Source: Acidimicrobiaceae bacterium
GTDB lineage: Bacteria; Actinomycetota; Acidimicrobiia; Acidimicrobiales; UBA10347
Direction of reading: 5' to 3'
NCBI GenBank assembly: GCA_003485885.1
Contig: DNHM01000174.1
Span: forward strand, 1-6,301
DNA: 6,301 nt
In this document: piece by piece, positions 5,477 through 6,301 of the stretch
Position numbering within the stretch: position 1 is the first letter of the stretch
How the letters are laid out: each line of letters starts with the position of its first letter
Notes under the pieces: model-generated
The model's database searches: none
What the model saw: the letters and a program-made list of their open reading frames with translations, nothing else
What the model was told of the DNA's origin: nothing
Position numbers and translations under genes: made by a program

Positions 5477-5769
5477 TGATCTTTCATATTCACCATCACC
5501 ACGACGAGAACACATGCCCGGCCAACAGCCCCGAAGCCGTCGGAGCAACATTCGGGTCGGTCTTGCCAGCTCTCAGCGAATACGGAGTCACCGTTATCGG
5601 CGCCTGGGTTGATCCGCCCGGCCACGACTTCTTTTTCGTCGTCGAAACCGATAGTTACGACGATCTCGTCGAGGGTCTTCGACCAATTCTCGCTGCAGGT
5701 TCTGCAAGAATTCAGCCTGTTGGCGACCTTCAGGCTCAGGTCGCGAAGCGAATGGCTGAGTCAAACTAA
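5476..5769 (+). CDS. Operon gene 6: His-rich small alpha+beta protein (DUF3303-like guess)
   Basis: A 97-residue protein whose ATG shares one base with the gene 5 stop codon (TGATG), so translation is coupled. It begins MIFHIHHHHDENTCPANSPE: His4, His6-9, Asp10, Glu11 and Cys14 form a dense potential metal-binding patch on or just after the first strand. A helix follows (AVGATFGSVLPALSEYG, 21-37), then strand VTVIGAWVDPPGH (38-50), strand DFFFVVETDS (51-60), helix YDDLVEGLRPILAAG (61-75) and strand ARIQPVGDL (77-85). That is the ferredoxin-like order again. It resembles small proteins with an N-terminal FxxxHxHxxxxCPA motif, possibly DUF3303-like, but I cannot name a family firmly. It is the last gene of the operon, and a hairpin follows. 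Confidence 0.88.
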   Translation: MIFHIHHHHDENTCPANSPEAVGATFGSVLPALSEYGVTVIGAWVDPPGHDFFFVVETDSYDDLVEGLRPILAAGSARIQPVGDLQAQVAKRMAESN

Positions 5770-5791
5770 ACACCCAAATGAGATGTCCACC

Positions 5792-5836
5792 TTCAACGGT
5801 GCTGCCACGCACAGCATGGACACGCTCAGCGTTGAA
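5792..5836 (+). other. Nested hairpin downstream of the operon
   Basis: TTCAACG (5792-5798) pairs with CGTTGAA (5830-5836) and encloses TGCTG/CAGCA (5800-5804 and 5812-5816). ACGCT-C-AGCGT (5822-5832) is an alternative overlapping palindrome. It begins 23 nt after the stop of gene 6 but has no U-tract, so it may be a 3'-end stabilising structure or a factor-dependent termination region rather than a classical terminator. A 23-codon frame (5783-5854) crosses it without a ribosome site. Confidence 0.35.
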
Positions 5837-5856
5837 ACCGACAGCAACAGCTAACA

Positions 5857-5901
5857 ACCAAGTCAGAGCAACCAGCTGAACCCCCACCGTCGCACAACAA
5901 G
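5857..5901 (+). repeat. Imperfect direct repeat, copy A
   Basis: Pairs with 5957-6002. Both begin ACCA(A/G)GTCAG, share CCAGC(T/C)GAAC, and then share the exact block CCCACCGTC followed by (G/A)CACA(A/G)CA. Copy A lacks about 4 nt present in copy B. A weaker similarity (ACCACC-C-ACC) continues further downstream of each copy, suggesting a unit near 100 bp. Confidence 0.5.
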
Positions 5902-5956
5902 AAATCAATCAACCACCCTCCACCAAGGGGCCCCCTCCCCGAAGTCATCAGACCAC

Positions 5957-6002
5957 ACCAGGTCAGCACCCAGCCGAACATAATCCCACCGTCACACAGC
6001 AG
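5957..6002 (+). repeat. Imperfect direct repeat, copy B
   Basis: Second copy of the repeat starting at 5857, shifted by 100 bp. It carries the insertion ATAA before CCCACCGTC (5985-5993). The duplication accounts for the repeated Pro-Pro-Ser-His motif in the overlapping open frame. Confidence 0.5.
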
Positions 6003-6039
6003 CCCACCCATACGGAGTAGCCCGACCACCCCTACCCCC

Positions 6040-6072
6040 TTGACAAAAACCCGGCCCGGGGTCCCCTAGGGG
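6040..6072 (+). promoter_or_regulatory. TTGACA box followed by two palindromes
   Basis: A consensus -35 hexamer TTGACA (6040-6045) is followed by CCCGG-C-CCGGG (6050-6060) and the perfect palindrome CCCCTAGGGG (6063-6072). The only TANNNT-like hexamer starts at 6067, a 21-nt spacing, which is poor for a sigma-70 promoter. The palindromes may be an operator or a hairpin in the transcript. No gene begins downstream within the window. Confidence 0.3.
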
Positions 6073-6301
6073 TGGAGGGCGGGTTAGGAAAGATTGGTGG
6101 GGATGGTACCTGGTGGTGGGTGGCTGGTTGTGGTGTGAAAAAGGCGGGGTACACCCATTGCGAGCTTATAGGTGCACCATAGGGTGGCTCTGCCACCATG
6201 TGTCTTTGCCCGCATAGGGCTATGTCTGGGACCATGTTTTGTTTTGGCGAGCAGTAAGCGAGCAGTCTTTGAACCCTTTGTATGCCTTTGTTTTATTGGG
6301 T
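6073..6301. other. Gene-free G/T-rich right end
   Basis: No credible coding frame was found on either strand. The plus strand is G/T-rich, in contrast to the C/A-rich DNA before 6060. It holds a GGTGCACC palindrome (6171-6178), the hairpin GGTGGC-TCT-GCCACC (6183-6197), CATAG-GG-CTATG (6213-6224) and a tandem GCGAGCAGT pair (6247-6255 and 6258-6266). It may be the leader or upstream region of a gene beyond the window. Confidence 0.4.
6247..6266 (+). repeat. 9-bp tandem direct repeat
   Basis: GCGAGCAGT occurs at 6247-6255 and 6258-6266 with an 11-bp period, about one helical turn. That spacing would suit side-by-side binding of a regulator, but two short copies can also arise by chance. Confidence 0.3.

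Larger units (their letters stand above)
5836..6069 (+). pseudogene. Proline-rich open frame without a start, possible gene-tail remnant
   Basis: The frame stays open for 77 codons to TAG at 6067 but contains no ATG or GTG start with a ribosome site. Its translation is rich in Pro, Ser and Thr, with a repeated PPSHN / PPSHS motif (SEQPAEPPPSHNKK and QPNIIPPSHSSPP). It may be the decayed C-terminal tail of an actinobacterial gene. HNH endonucleases of the DUF222 type often have such tails, but nothing here proves that. The alternative is non-coding C/A-rich DNA that is open by composition, so confidence is low. Confidence 0.2.

Noticed and set aside
5783..5854. 23-codon frame after gene 6
   Set aside because: No Shine-Dalgarno, no recognisable peptide type, and it coincides with a hairpin.
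5594..5908. Minus-strand frame with hydrophobic start overlapping operon gene 6 and its 3' region
   Set aside because: Overlaps gene 6, which has coupled translation and a clear fold pattern. The segment beyond the gene is short and no family is recognised.
5826..6029. Minus-strand Gly/Leu/Cys-rich open frame
   Set aside because: Open because of the G/T-rich composition of that strand and the direct repeat; no ribosome site and low-complexity content.
1..6301. tRNA genes, CRISPR arrays, insertion sequences or transposase genes
   Set aside because: No T-loop/acceptor combination, no regularly spaced identical repeats, and no transposase-like motifs or paired terminal inverted repeats were seen.

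Overview
The window looks like a chromosomal segment of a moderately high-GC actinobacterium, plausibly one of the Acidimicrobiia. That placement is an inference from an actinobacterial-looking acyl-CoA dehydrogenase, a TANNNT -10 hexamer just upstream of an FKBP start codon with no Shine-Dalgarno, and a short lipobox lipoprotein. No rRNA or other marker gene is present to confirm it. The left third appears GC-richer than the lipoprotein and small-gene regions by eye.

Left part (1-2339): a minus-strand pair consists of an acyl-CoA dehydrogenase with a long helical N-terminal extension, probably a (2S)-methylsuccinyl-CoA dehydrogenase, followed after about 30 nt by the first 78 residues of a hydrophobic protein that runs off the window. 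A 120-bp divergent promoter region separates this pair from a complete, catalytically intact FKBP-type prolyl isomerase on the plus strand.

Middle (2340-3558): a small acidic lipoprotein gene carries a very strong hairpin inside its coding sequence and is followed by a good intrinsic terminator. Then comes about 230 bp of gene-free DNA rich in palindromes, including a 16-bp operator-like site. Next is the promoter-distal end of a broken minus-strand gene (proline/acid linker plus coiled coil) that abuts the leader of the next operon.

Main point of interest (3559-5769): six tightly packed plus-strand genes, with gaps of 9-30 nt and a final 1-nt TGATG overlap. Five encode small proteins that read as dimeric alpha+beta-barrel (ABM/ferredoxin-like) folds of mutually different sequence: a two-domain 202-residue protein and single-domain proteins of 96, 100, 97 and 97 residues. 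The sixth is a 119-residue protein with three membrane segments. No conventional enzyme, transporter or regulator accompanies them. This could be a hetero-oligomeric alpha+beta-barrel complex tied to a membrane subunit; its substrate and function are unknown.

Right end (5770-6301): no convincing gene. It holds a 3' hairpin, an imperfect ~46-bp direct repeat with a period near 100 bp, a proline-rich open frame without a start codon, an abrupt switch from a C/A-rich to a G/T-rich plus strand at about 6060 marked by two palindromes next to a TTGACA box, and small repeats near the end.
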